Shown: positions 46,575 through 57,107, counted from the first letter of the stretch. The stretch: 64,000 bases of DNA from Amoebophrya sp. A120 (GCA_905178155.1 CAJINV010000001.1:15624142-15688141); one strand, 5' to 3'. Numbers and translations are program-made. The notes: generated by a model from the letters alone, not told the origin.

Positions 46575-47943
46575 TTACTCGGACTCGCTGGACGAAGAAG
46601 AGCTGCTGGAAGACTCCTCCTTCCTCGTCTTCTTCGCCATCTTCTTGCGATCGCCCTTGGAATCCTTGTTGTCATCATCCTTCTTCCTCTTGGACTTGTC
46701 TTTTTTCTTCTGCTTCTTCTCACCGCCCTTGTAGTCGCCCTTATCGTTGATCCAAGAAAAATAATCGGTTTTCTTCAACAACGACTTCGCCATGTGGCTG
46801 CTGCGCACTGCGTCATAGTCTTTGCGACTGAGTTCGCTACGCTTGTAGGGATGCAAACCGTTGGAGCAGTAAGTCTTCCCCTTCTCCTTGTACTCCGAGT
46901 TGGAGCACGGAGTCATCTTGCAAAAATGCCAGCAAATCTTGGCGAACTCTTTTTTTACCGGATTTCGGCTGCTTCTTCATCGGCTTGCGACCACCGGCAT
47001 CATCACTGCTGTCGGAATCGACGGAACGGCAGCGCTTGGACGCGTTGGAGTCACCCATGAGCGCGCGAAAGGACGGCTTCTGGTTCAAATTGTAGGTCGT
47101 GTGCACCTGCGCCATGAGCTGACTGTACAAAAATCGCATGCTGTTGGGGTTGTTCGCGCCGAGGGTCAGAAACACATTGACGCGATCCTGGTAGATGGTG
47201 GGGGCACCATTCACAATGGTGTCAGCAGCGTGGCATTCCGCCACTAACAGTGCTTCAAAAAATTTTTCATGCACAATCACCAACCAGGCATCGCCATCAA
47301 TTTTCTCCGGACGCTCCGCCGCTTTCTCGTCGATGAACAAGCACAACTGCCCGGCTTCGATGGGGTTCAAAACTGCGCTCTCGCGACCGTTGACGGCCAA
47401 GTTGTGCAAGCACGTCTTCGGGCGGATGGGCTCCTTCTTACCGGACTGGTTCAAGATGGCGTGGGACTTGAGCTGGTACTTCACCTGCAAATTCTCCAGG
47501 GTGTGGACCGCGCGGTCCCTGATGGTGTTACTCACCAGGCGGAAACTTTCCACCATCAGCCTCTCGGACCGCGGAATAAAATCGGCGTTGCCATGTGCCG
47601 CCACCTCGGCTTCCAACAACGGCTCCTGATTGTGTTGGTTCGGGAAGGCCGGATTACCGGGGGCTACCATCTGGATGATGGGAACGCCAGCACCACCTGC
47701 GCCAGGGGCTGCCGCAGCAGGAGCAGGAGCTGGGCCCGGAGCTGGACCCGGAGCGGGCGCCGGGGCGGGACCCGGAGCTGGACCCGGCGCGGGACCCGGA
47801 GCAGGACCCGGCGCGGGCGCGGGTCCCGGAGCAGGAGCTGGTCCTGGGGCAGGAGCAGGTCCGGGGGCGGGGGCAGGACCCGCAACTGGGACACCACCGC
47901 CTCCGGCACCACCACCGGCAGCAACTGGATTGTTACCAGACAT
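46575..47943 (-). CDS. Gag-like protein, split by a +1 frame change
   Basis: The first frame starts at ATG 47943 (MSGNNPVAAG), has a long Pro-Ala-Gly repeat, a globular middle and a Lys-rich end, and closes at 46837. At a run of seven A (in the GGTAAAAAAAGAG context, about 46960) a +1 shift enters a second frame ending at 46575. That frame adds a Cys-rich segment (CWHFC, PC, YC, LH: a possible zinc-binding set), a Lys/Asp-rich stretch and a poly-Ser tail. Gag proteins often end in zinc knuckles, so the extension makes sense. Whether the shift is programmed, a mutation or a sequencing error cannot be told here. Confidence 0.6.
47690..47900. repeat. GC-rich tandem repeat coding for Pro-Ala-Gly units
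   Basis: Short units of the type GGAGCWGGWCCC / GGCGCGGGACCC repeat about fifteen to twenty times, encoding PAPGPAPG in the Gag-like protein. The reverse strand is also open, which is a by-product of the repeat. Confidence 0.85.
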
Positions 47944-48362
47944 GACCGCAGCTTTTTCTTCTCTTGGAAAGTCGTAGAAGGAGTTTTTTGCAATCGCTCT
48001 TCTAAAATGTAGAATGTGTTTGCAATTTTTTGTGCGAGTAAAAATGGCACAAAGACAAACATAAATAAGTGGATACACAAAAAAGGAGCGCGGGATCTCG
48101 GACGACGGGCAGCAAAAGAAAGCTTTTGGAGAAATGGCGAAGTGACTCTCCTCTCGAAATCGTGTGGCTGCTAATTTAGCTGCTCACAAGAGAAAACGCT
48201 GTGTAAGAACACAACGAACGCTGCAACGAAAAACGGACGTGATAGACGTAGAAAAGTAGAGACAGAAAAATGTGTCTGTCAACCATGTCGTATAGGCTCC
48301 TTCGAATATTTTGGTTTTTTTGGAAGTGAGCGGACTGACTTCTGTCGGAAGAGAGTCTTTCT

Positions 48363-50174
48363 TTACGGGATAAAATCGAAGTCCTGGAGTTTTAGCTTTC
48401 TAAAGTCGTTTCCTCTTTGATAATACGTTTGCATCTCATCAGATTTCCACCTGAGACGAGCACCAATTCTGGCGTAAGGATTTTTCGTTTTCATAAGGTG
48501 GCGTAAACAGCCTACCCTCATATTGTGGGTTCTATTTGTCCCGTAGTATGCTACAAAGTCGCGCTGGAAATCTTCTTTCCACGAGTCCGCCGAATCCGCG
48601 AGCAATGGCAGCGTAGCGTGCGGACACAGATCTTTCAGCTCCGGGTGGTCGCAGAAGCATTTTGCAAACGCCTTTTTTATATAATTACTTTTGAGGATAT
48701 ATTTATTCATGTCCAGACAGAAAACTTCTGACGCCGGGCAGAAACTAAAGTCCCCCGTGAGTGGCACGTAGTAGCTCCTCGTATCCTTGGTCAGAAGTGC
48801 TTGCTCCTCGATGAGATTGTCATCTTCCGGGTCGGAATCCTCGCCAAGTTCGTAAATCTTCTTCTGCTGCGCGGCCGGTCGTGCACTTGAGCTCGAGGAA
48901 GATGATGACGAAGAGGAGGAACCAAATAGGTTCAAGCTGTCCCCACAACCGAATGAGATCTTGTTCATAAGCGTGTTGCGGCGTAGTCCAAATAGAAATC
49001 CGATGCTCGTTGCGGCACCCAAAAGCGGACTCGTGTTGAAAGTTTCGAGAATCTCGTCTAACATAATCGCCGGAGCTTGGGTGTGGGAGAAGTAGCCTTG
49101 TCTTTTTAACCTGTTCACAGTTTGATGTAAATAAGTTTTGTCGGCTGAAGAAAGTGCAGATCCTCCTTCTACGCACTCAAGTCGTGCTATGACGCTGAAG
49201 AGGTAATCGTCAGCCGTAAGGTGCAAGGACTTGTTCTCGCCGGTGCTGTTCACGAGGGCGGTGAGGAAGTTGATGGCATGCGATCGAGTCATTGGCCATG
49301 GCTTTCCAAGCCATCTGTAATGCACGCCGAGTTGAGCACATACTTGAAAGTAGAGACGGAGTCTACTATCCTCGGTCTGTTTTCCAGGACGTGCTTCGAT
49401 TTCAGCTCGTCTCTTTTCAAATTCTGGCTTATTTGCTATTAATGCAAAAGCTTGCATTTTCTTCTTAGATTCAACTACATCAGTTCTTGCGCTTTTGTAA
49501 GCTCGCATAGTCGCTGGGTTTCCCGCAATCTCTTTGAAGAAACCGGGCGGGGGCTTCCAGTCTTCCGTCAAAACTAAGGCCTTCTTGCCGAGGTAGTCTG
49601 ATGCTGGTAAAAGTTTCCCGTCGTCATCGAAGATGTAACTTTTCTTCTTCGAGCTGGAGTCAGCTGATGCTGGCGATGAAGTTGGGTCAACATGATGCAC
49701 GGGTACTGCTGGATCAGCTACGACTGGTTCTGCGAAGAAGTTCTTCTGAAGTCGCTCCATGTCCGCTTCTTGAAACTTCGCGGATAGTGCGTCAGCGGCT
49801 TTTGCCTTCTTGAGTTGGCGGCTGAACTCGGAACCGCTCATAAAACCGCTCCTCCTTAAAGATGTCAGTCTTCCTCCGACTGTAGATTGCGCGCGAACGT
49901 CCGCTGCTCTTTCGGCAGCTTTCGCGGAAATCTTCGCGTTCATCTCCGCTTCGAAATCAAAACCGTCCATCTTCCGCTGAAGGGAACTGGGAATCAAACC
50001 GCAGGAGAAGGGTGGGAGAAAACAGAAGTGTGCAGCAACTCGCGCTAAGTCAGCACGCTGCGGGAGTTTCCGAATGTCTGTGCCCAATCTCTTAGGATCT
50101 CTCGAAGAAAAACTCGTCGCCGTGGTTCTTTGCATTTGCTTTTTCTTCTCCCGTCCTTTCGAGATGAGAGCCAT
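48363..50174 (-). CDS. Tyrosine recombinase of the DIRS-order element
   Basis: 603 aa from ATG 50174, or 535 aa from Met-69 at 49970, which I prefer because it lies just outside the B1/A2 repeats; the first 68 codons are otherwise repeat sequence. Catalytic features of the fold: the first Arg in GFLFGLRRNTL (residue 398 or 399), H-x-x-R in THNMRVG (His-550, Arg-553), the GARLRWKSDEM box, and the tyrosine pair at 584-585. The RWKS…Y ending is typical of DIRS/Crypton recombinases, which insert circular DNA. A poly-Ser run (about 419-430) sits between catalytic boxes. It is transcribed first in the element, upstream of gag and RT. Confidence 0.88.
   Translation of the reverse strand: MALISKGREKKKQMQRTTATSFSSRDPKRLGTDIRKLPQRADLARVAAHFCFLPPFSCGLIPSSLQRKMDGFDFEAEMNAKISAKAAERAADVRAQSTVGGRLTSLRRSGFMSGSEFSRQLKKAKAADALSAKFQEADMERLQKNFFAEPVVADPAVPVHHVDPTSSPASADSSSKKKSYIFDDDGKLLPASDYLGKKALVLTEDWKPPPGFFKEIAGNPATMRAYKSARTDVVESKKKMQAFALIANKPEFEKRRAEIEARPGKQTEDSRLRLYFQVCAQLGVHYRWLGKPWPMTRSHAINFLTALVNSTGENKSLHLTADDYLFSVIARLECVEGGSALSSADKTYLHQTVNRLKRQGYFSHTQAPAIMLDEILETFNTSPLLGAATSIGFLFGLRRNTLMNKISFGCGDSLNLFGSSSSSSSSSSSSARPAAQQKKIYELGEDSDPEDDNLIEEQALLTKDTRSYYVPLTGDFSFCPASEVFCLDMNKYILKSNYIKKAFAKCFCDHPELKDLCPHATLPLLADSADSWKEDFQRDFVAYYGTNRTHNMRVGCLRHLMKTKNPYARIGARLRWKSDEMQTYYQRGNDFRKLKLQDFDFIP
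50017..50137. repeat. Split direct repeat B, copy 1
   Basis: 121 bp identical, as far as I can read, to 50620-50740. It directly abuts repeat A copy 2. Confidence 0.95.
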
Positions 50175-50348
50175 CTTGTACGTTTTGCTTTACTTCGGTC
50201 ATGAGAGGAGTTTTTTCTTGGAGTAAGTTCTAGGAATCAAAAATAAGTCGATCCTGCTTATCCCTGATCAGCGAGCGTGCTGCGTCTCTCCAGCTGAAAT
50301 CAGCGGCCCTCAACGTGGCAACGAAGTGATGTCACGGGCGAGAAACTC
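50140..50348. repeat. Split direct repeat A, copy 2
   Basis: Second copy of the 209-bp repeat at 42487-42695. It contains an ATG (50172-50174) in frame with the recombinase. Confidence 0.95.
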
Positions 50349-50619
50349 TCGTCTCGTGCAAGTGCGCTCATCTCTCGAGGCGATGACCTGTGTATACCTC
50401 CCACCAGGTCGTGACTAGACGTAAAGTCTGAGGGCTATGCTCGACAGACTAGTCAAAGTATACACCAACAGGTCAACGACCACGAGAAAACAAAGAACGA
50501 GGTAGGGAACACCAAGTAGTGCTGTGAGAAGTGTCGCAAGCAAATGTATAGCCTGCTGTACAATAATGTGACAATTCACGTGCTCAGAGGGAGGCGATGC
50601 AAAACACCTTCATTCAAAT
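50349..50619. other. 271-bp spacer between repeats A2 and B2
   Basis: Unique sequence upstream of all three element genes in transcription order, so the likely place for the element's promoter. It contains an imperfect inverted pair (TCGAGGCGATGACCTG… and the AGGTCGTGACTAGACG region). No coding frame. Confidence 0.5.
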
Positions 50620-50740
50620 AGAAAACAGAAGTGTGCAGCAACTCGCGCTAAGTCAGCACGCTGCGGGAGTTTCCGAATGTCTGTGCCCAATCTCTTAGGA
50701 TCTCTCGAAGAAAAACTCGTCGCCGTGGTTCTTTGCATTT
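50620..50740. repeat. Split direct repeat B, copy 2
   Basis: Right boundary of the element. The sequence diverges immediately after TTTGCATTT. Confidence 0.95.
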
Positions 50741-52010
50741 ACTTTCACCCATCAAAATCAAAGAAAAAGAAACTCGGATCGTCTTCTCTTTCTTTCTGGT
50801 CATAATATCTGGGTATGGTAGGTTCAAACTTGTCATAGATCCGATCTGGGATTTTCGTTCTTCATTCTCATCATGTTATTATCTCTAGAAAAATGATTCA
50901 GATTGAATTGGTGTCGGAACATCATCATCCATTCTGATTTCATTCATTTTGATTTGTTTCATGAATCTCTTCGAAGAAAATCATTCTTCTTGGTGTGTGT
51001 TTTTTATAATATTGAAAAATGATTCCAGAATTTTCTGTCTCGGAATCATTGAAATATTTTATTTAAAATCATATGTGGGAATGGAATTTTGGGTTCCAGG
51101 ATCTGGATTAATAATGGAAGAAAAATATCTTTGAAAATTTTCTCAGGATAGAGATGTGTGTGAAAAAATTTTGAAAAATTAATATTCGAAAATAATTCTG
51201 AAAAATTTTTCATGAACCCCCTCCCTCCGAATATTAAAAATATATTAAATTTTCAAAAATGACATTCATCTCATTCATATTTAGATTTTTTATTTTCTCC
51301 CGATATGATAAGATTACTTGAAATTTTCGAAAAATGAATGAAAAATCTGATTTCCATCATATTCCAAGAATATTGAAATTAAGAAATTTTCATTTTGAAA
51401 ATATCCGGAATGAATCCCATTCCAGAATCGATCCAGATTCCAGAGATGATGAAAGACAATTTCGGACCGGACAACAACGACAATTTGAGTCATACCCAGA
51501 CATGAGAAGAAAGAAAGAAAGAAATCGATCCAGATCCTGGAATCTATCCGATCTGAATAATTTTTTTATATATCATTCCTATTCGACCCATGATGATATT
51601 GAATTCGAAATCCCACATTTATATACATTGAAAATTTGGAATTAGAAGAATCAGAATTTGAATGAAATGAGGACTCATAATTGATCTGAATTCAGAGTTG
51701 GATAATAGGATTCTCGAATGTCAGATTGTATTTTCATTCATCTATCACCGAATTATCGATCACATTCCGAAGAGATTCTCTTCCTTAAGGATCGATAGAT
51801 TTCCATCTTCCTCTTCGGTGAGGAAAATAGGGGCAATGCGCATGCTCTCACAATCGCAAATCGAAATCAATGGATGCCAGCGCGTCCAAACAAAGTGCGA
51901 TATTAAATGTTCCTCTGATTTCAATCATTATGTTCATTTGTTTGGTTTTGTTTCTCATCCTCTTCTTCCAGTTGCGCTAAAAAAGAGCATTCGCTAGATG
52001 TCGTGTGGGT
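50741..52010. other. AT-rich island full of GAATC/GATTC words
   Basis: Starting exactly at the right end of the retrotransposon, base composition drops to strongly AT-rich and the sequence is built from recurring short words (GAATC, GATTC, GAAAATTTT, CATTC). Neighbouring genes have nothing similar. Small open frames here (for example 51334-51645) have biased composition and no family resemblance. It could be a satellite-like region, part of an older insertion, or transferred organelle-like DNA. Confidence 0.6.
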
Positions 52011-52043
52011 GTGTGGGTCTGGGTGAATATCATTTTTTTTTCG

Positions 52044-55000
52044 TCATATGTCGGCTAAGTTTAGTTCCTGATCCTGTTCGGAAGCGGAACAAAGAAGTCT
52101 TCTTTTTTTAAGTGGCAAATAGTTGTAATTGAGTCGATGCAGCAGCCTCTTCTTGAATCGTACAAAACCAAGTTCCTCACCCGTCAAGGGACAGAATGAT
52201 CCTTCGGACAGAAAGTCAATGCCAACGGTCGCACTGCCGCAATTACTGTTCGAGGTACTGTGATGTGGTCCAGGCCCTCTTCTTCCTTCCACATCCAAAA
52301 AGAAGGGACCCTTGCGTTTCTGGAATTGCAAGTCCGAAACTCCCGCGGCTTGGAGAAATTGCGTTATGTTGTCCGTTTCGCCTCCATTTTCATAGTCAAG
52401 TGAAGAGGATGTGGATGATCTATCTTTGGAAAATTCCGTTCTGGTGTGTGTCATCTTCCTCGTCTTGTTTTCCAGTTGCCGCTGTCGTGTTTTGTGCTGT
52501 CTCGAGACGGGCGAGTCATCATCATCTTCATCCATTTCGATTTCCTCAAAAGTGTCCTCGTCGTCTTTTACAGCATCGAATTCTGACTCGCCCGCCATTT
52601 CAATTTCTTCTCCAGTTTCGTCCACAGAATTTTTGTAATTGTTCCGCAACTGACAAGCAGCGCCGGCGTACTTTTCGAGGAGTACTTATGGAACTGTCAG
52701 GATCGAAATCAACAAAATCGAAAAATTTGCAATGCATAAAATGTAGGGCATGTGTGGCCTGTGTTGGGGCGCCGGCAAATGAGACCGATTGCAAGCCTCT
52801 TTAGGGGAAGAATTCCTGCTGCCAGAGTAGCATGACAGGAGCAGCCTTCTTTGCCCAAACAGCGTGAGAGACTGGATTTGGGTGCTCCCGAAATTTGTCA
52901 TGCATACCCGACTGCGCCACTTCAAAAACCTTTGCACCGTCGCCGCAAGCAGCTTCGGACGCAGGAGATCCGAAATTTGTCATGCGCCACTTGGAAATTG
53001 AGGCTCCAACTGGTGTCGATTTTATGCATCACAAATTTTTCGACTTTGTCAATTTCGATTCTGACACCTCCATAGTACTAGGACTGCCCGCGGCATCTGC
53101 CGCATCTGGTCTCCGTGCTCCAGCGTGAGCGCAAACAAAGTGCGGGCGAGCTGAGAGCTGGGCCGACTCCGCGCAAGCTTTTCATCTGCGGTCTGCGCAA
53201 TGTAAGTGAGCAGGGCTTCCCGAAGGAACTGCGTGCTCAAAATCTTCTCCGCGCCAAACATGCTCGTCAGTGTCATCGCATCCAGCAGATTCAGCAACTG
53301 TCTGCTTGTGAATCCAAACAGGAGGGTAGCTCTTTCTGCCTGGTTCGCTTTGCCTTTCGTCGTCCGTCTGAGTTCTGTGTGGTCGGCCTCGGCGGTTGTC
53401 TTTACTGACGAGGACCGTGGACTAGTACTTGTAGTGTCGCTGGCATGTTGTGGACGTAGATTTGCAGTGGATGCAGACGATGTAAGTGTGCCCGAAAGCA
53501 GGTGGGGTACGAGCTCGTCGTAAAACAACGACCGCAGCTGCGTCTTGGCAGGACGAGGCGGGTAATCCCGCCCTCCTGGAAGACCATATCCATAGCGCTG
53601 CTCCGCATGCTCTTTCACTCCTGGTTCGACCTGCTCCTGCCTATACGTGAAGCCAAAGTCTCCCTGGCATCTGTTGAGCACTTTTTCGCGCACCCATTCC
53701 CGAAGCTCGCCTGTTTGCGTTTGCACATTCAGAACACCTCGCCCAAGCGGGCGATCGCGCTGAAAAGTTGCAGAAGCTTGCTTGTCATGATCCCCTATCT
53801 GCAAGATGTCGGAGGATGTGCTGGTGGGTGAGCCGTAGCCATGGAATGGCATCGCCTTGGTGACTGATTTATGTGAAGAAGGATAATCATACTGAAGGGG
53901 TATATGCCCAACCCGTGCACAAGCCGCAGCGAAAACACTCAAATGCAGCGGCGAGTGGTGGTCTAGTCGCGCTAAAATGCTTGCTCCAAGGCGATCCCAG
54001 ACGTATTCGGTAGAAAAGCAGGCCCATAACAGAAAAAAGAGTACTTATTTATGTAGTGCGTTTTTTGGCGCGACAGATCGAGCATTTATTCGTGACACAA
54101 TTTTACTATTTTTCTGGTACTACAGTTGTGCTTTTCTCGAGGATATCACGTCCTGTCCGCGGAGACCCATCCGCCCAAACGCGTACGCCAAGAGGATGAC
54201 AGACTTGTCACCCATTTTCGTGCGCTGTCGGAATTTCTTTTTCCAACACGGCTGTTGTCCCTTCGATATTCCATCTGCATCGTCCTGCAGGGACAAATCG
54301 GGACCAGAAAAATCGTGGAAGGGGTGCGGGATGCTTTTCTGCACGCGCTCCATGGCAAAACGCATCAGATACACGTGCCGGATTCGCAGTTTAGCGAAAC
54401 TGTACAACACTAGCGCCAGCGACTGGTCGGACAGTTTCCGTTCCCGCTTGATGCACAGAACAGCGAGGGTTTGCACCAACGAACGATGAAAGTGCTCGAA
54501 CTTGGCGAGCGTGACCGCCAAGCTCGCGATGTGACGGTCCGTGACCCAATAGGCGGGTTTCCAATTCTCGTTCAGCCGCTTGCGCTGGAGTTTCAGGCGT
54601 GCCGCTTCCAGGCGCGCCTCGGTTTTCACGACGGATTCTTTCGGCTTGTTTTTTCTATTTCTTGGTCGGGAAAAAGAAGAGGAAGAAGATGTGTCGCGGG
54701 GAGTTCCTCGAACTGTGCAAGTACTAGAAGAAGCATCTTTATTTTGCAGAGGCTCTGGGGTGGGAGGAAGACTATCTTCAACATTGCGATCCGCAGGAGC
54801 AAAAAGTTCCTCTACTCCAGCACTGAGTGCATGTGCAACTCCAACTACATCATCGGCTTCATGCGGCCGTATCACGTTGTTCTCACCACCCGCCGCAATT
54901 TTCAAGGACGTACCTGGCAAGGACATCATCTCCTGTTCGGCGCCTTCGGTCGGAGTGTCTTCTCCTTGGCCCTTCGTCTTTGTCAAAAGCTCAGCTTCGT

Positions 55001-57107
55001 CTTTCTTTATTTTCGTCCGCCTACGTCTTCGTCCAGCACGAAGAGAAATCGGATTTCGTTTCTTGGGCCGCAGCATAGTTTTGTCCAGGTAATTTAGCGT
55101 CGGCGCCAAGATTTGCCTCGGGTAAAAGCCAAACAGCGCCATTTCGTGCAGGAAGATGATCATGGACTGCGGTGCCATGAGGTGCATCTTCTCGGAATAC
55201 ACCTGGCAGACCAGCCGCAGGGTCCGTGCCCACATGAAGTCTTCGCTTTTCCGGCGGTCGCAGCACTTCAGCCGCCTTTTGCGGAGCAGGTAGACAATCC
55301 AGCACAAATCGTACTCGTTCCAGCTGCACGCCGAGCGCTGCATGTGGCGGAACATGCGGTAGAAGAACTTTTCCTTCACTCGCGCGTTGCACTTCGCCAT
55401 GCAGTACAACACCTATGAGAGAGCACAACTTCTCCTCCCCCACCCCCTCATTTGTATTGCATGAACAGCAATACAAACGCCAGCCCTTCTGGAGCCTGTG
55501 CATGACTATGACAAGTTCACCGGTAGAAGGTAGTACTGTTTGGCCTTCCGAAATTTGTCATGCAAACAGTGCCACAGGGCAGCAAATGGATTTGCGGTTT
55601 TGCATGACAATTGAGGGGGAGGGAGAGTTGTCGTTGTGCACTTTCATAACACCAGGCAAATCTGGGAGTGGGACAAGCTGGAGGTCCGGGTGCTCGGCAG
55701 CTGCAACACCGATTTCGACCCCACTTGGTGGCGGATCTGCTGTTTGCCGAAAACGGCCTTCTCCACCGCGCGCGCAACGACATTCCAAGCCGTGTTGCTG
55801 CGGTACTGCAAGCGCTGAAAGCTGGTTGCCGTGGACACCAGTTGCGCGGGGGACATCTTCTCCAAACTTTCCACCACCTCCTCCCGCAACTTCTGAAACC
55901 GCCGGTCCAGCTGGACCTCCCGCCCGTGCGCCGACATCGTGGACGAGGAGTAAAGCAGGTCCGCGGACGAATTTTGTACTCCGGCCACTTCGGAAGGAGA
56001 AGAACTAGAGGCGGTTCCATAGTTGTTCTCAAGGCCAGGAGAGCTTGATGTTGTCCTTGTTTCCGGCAGCATGATCCTTCGTCGCCTTTTTGCGTTGTGC
56101 AGCGCGACCGAGAGTTCCTGCAAAAGGTACACCTTCGTGGACACTTTTTCGTTGCTGGTGGTCCCGGTCGCGGCTCCCATCTGCTTCAGGACGTGCTGCA
56201 GCTTTTGCTCCGTGGTGCGGTCCTGAACCGGCGCGCGCTCCTCAAAGCACAAGGCGCCTCCAAAGTCGGAGGATTTGTACACTTGGGACGGGAAATCTTC
56301 AAAACCGGCAACATCTTCATCGGTGCTACTCTGTTGAGTGGTGACAGAAGCGGTTCTACTATCGCTGAAATGAGAACTAGCATGCTCGTCCACTATCAGT
56401 TTTATTCCGTCGTCATCATCTTGAACCTCATGTTCGCAAGGCACTTCGGAATTTTTGCCTCGGCGGGCGAAAGCGGCATCGCTTGTCGTGGTCATTCTGT
56501 GCGAGCCGGTAGTCACAGTCGGTCGCGTTCTACTCCTGCCGGTGCACCAGCTATCCTCGGTACTCCTGGCAGCTGAAAGCTTCCCTGAAATTGCGAAGCT
56601 GTTTCTACCAGAAAAAACAGCTTCCGCTTCGTGGTTTTCACCTTCGTCGAAAGCTTCGCTGTCGCTGTGTCGTTCACCAACATGCTCATTCCCCCTGCTG
56701 TTGAGAAAATCCGACAGGGTTGATAGTGAAGCTGAGTGCGGGTTTTCATGTTGACCACTCCGTTCCACAGCCGAAAGCGCCGCATCGCTGTCCGCGGCGA
56801 GAGCCGCTGGTTGTGAGGAAGAAGTACTAAACGTCCTTCTTCCTGCAGCACCACGGAGTGTTGAATTCGAAGTGTCATGCCCGCAACAGCTCCTGGAGGT
56901 TCCAGATGAAGAAGTAGCGCCGGAAGGAACTCCGTGAGATTGTGCCTGTTTGGCAAAACCGAGAGTCCAATGATGGTGGCTCAAAAGGGTCTGCGTCAAG
57001 GCTCTTGCTCCCGCGGGCGCCAGTACAGTTGAAGAGGAACTGGGTGTGGTCGTAACCAGCACCGACCGCGAAGTAGAACTTGAACTAGCACATGCAGCAC
57101 GCTGCAT
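52044..57107 (-). CDS. RAP-domain organellar RNA-binding protein
   Basis: Exons (in - strand order) 57107-55654, 55413-54138, 54008-53080 and 53079-52044 give about 1,564 aa in one frame. The N-terminus (MQRAACASSSSTSRSVLV) is Arg/Ser-rich and lacks acids, like a mitochondrial targeting peptide. After a Ser-rich acidic region come helical repeats of the FASTK/heptatricopeptide type: SPAQLVSTATSFQRLQYRS, LALVLYSFAKLRIRHVYLM, VILLAYAFGRMGLRGQD and HLSVFAAACARVGHI. The C-terminus is a RAP domain (FFLDVEG…LTGEELGFVRFKKRLLHRLN). Such proteins process or stabilise organellar RNAs and are abundant in apicomplexans and dinoflagellates. All three introns are inverted-repeat elements, two with exact 5-bp direct repeats. 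An acidic insert sits just before the RAP domain. Confidence 0.8.
52687..53079. mobile_element. Introner element in the RAP gene (GTACT direct repeats)
   Basis: GTACT at 52682-52686 is repeated at 53075-53079. The ends are inverted over about 55 bp (left TATGGAACTGTCAGGATCG; the right end is its near-complement). Exact AAATTTGTCATGC copies lie at 52891-52903 and 52973-52985. Removal joins …PRAVLV to LLEKYAGAA in frame on the - strand. Confidence 0.88.
54009..54137. mobile_element. Short introner-like intron in the RAP gene
   Basis: AGAAAAGCA (54012-54020) is mirrored by TGCTTTTCT (about 54129-54137). Removal of about 129 nt joins …GQDVISS to EYVWDRL in frame within a helical repeat. No GT-AG pair gives this join: there is no AG acceptor near the required 3' end. 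The flanking direct repeat is short and imperfect. Confidence 0.6.
55414..55653. mobile_element. Introner element in the RAP gene (ACACC direct repeats)
   Basis: ACACC at 55409-55413 is repeated at 55649-55653. The ends are inverted: left TATGAGAGAGCACAAC against the complement of the right, TATGAAAGTGCACAAC, followed by C-rich CTCCCCC stretches on both sides. An exact AAATTTGTCATGC lies at 55551-55563. Removal joins …SQICLV to LYCMAKC in frame. Confidence 0.88.

Larger units (their letters stand above)
42487..50740 (-). mobile_element. DIRS-order tyrosine-recombinase retrotransposon with split direct repeats
   Basis: A complete-looking 8.25-kb element. It is bounded by two pairs of direct repeats in the split order A1 (42487-42695), B1 (50017-50137), A2 (50140-50348), B2 (50620-50740), the arrangement known from PAT/Ngaro-type elements. 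Three open frames on the - strand encode, in transcription order, a tyrosine recombinase, a Gag-like protein and a reverse transcriptase-RNase H. The repeat copies are almost identical (a few substitutions in A1/A2, none seen in B1/B2) and the frames are largely intact, which suggests recent activity. DIRS-order elements replicate through circular DNA and normally leave no target duplication; none was seen here. Confidence 0.88.

Noticed and set aside
46900-46990. -1 frameshift at the seven-A run of the Gag-like gene
   Set aside because: The -1 frame meets a stop about 13 codons on; only the +1 frame leads to the Cys-rich extension.
51334-51645. 103-codon frame in the AT-rich island as a gene
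   Set aside because: Composition follows the repetitive island and nothing resembles a folded protein or known family.
7255-55563. Recurring AAATTTGTCATGC as CRISPR-like or satellite repeats
   Set aside because: Copies are irregularly spaced, occur on different backgrounds and sit inside inverted-repeat introns, not in an array.
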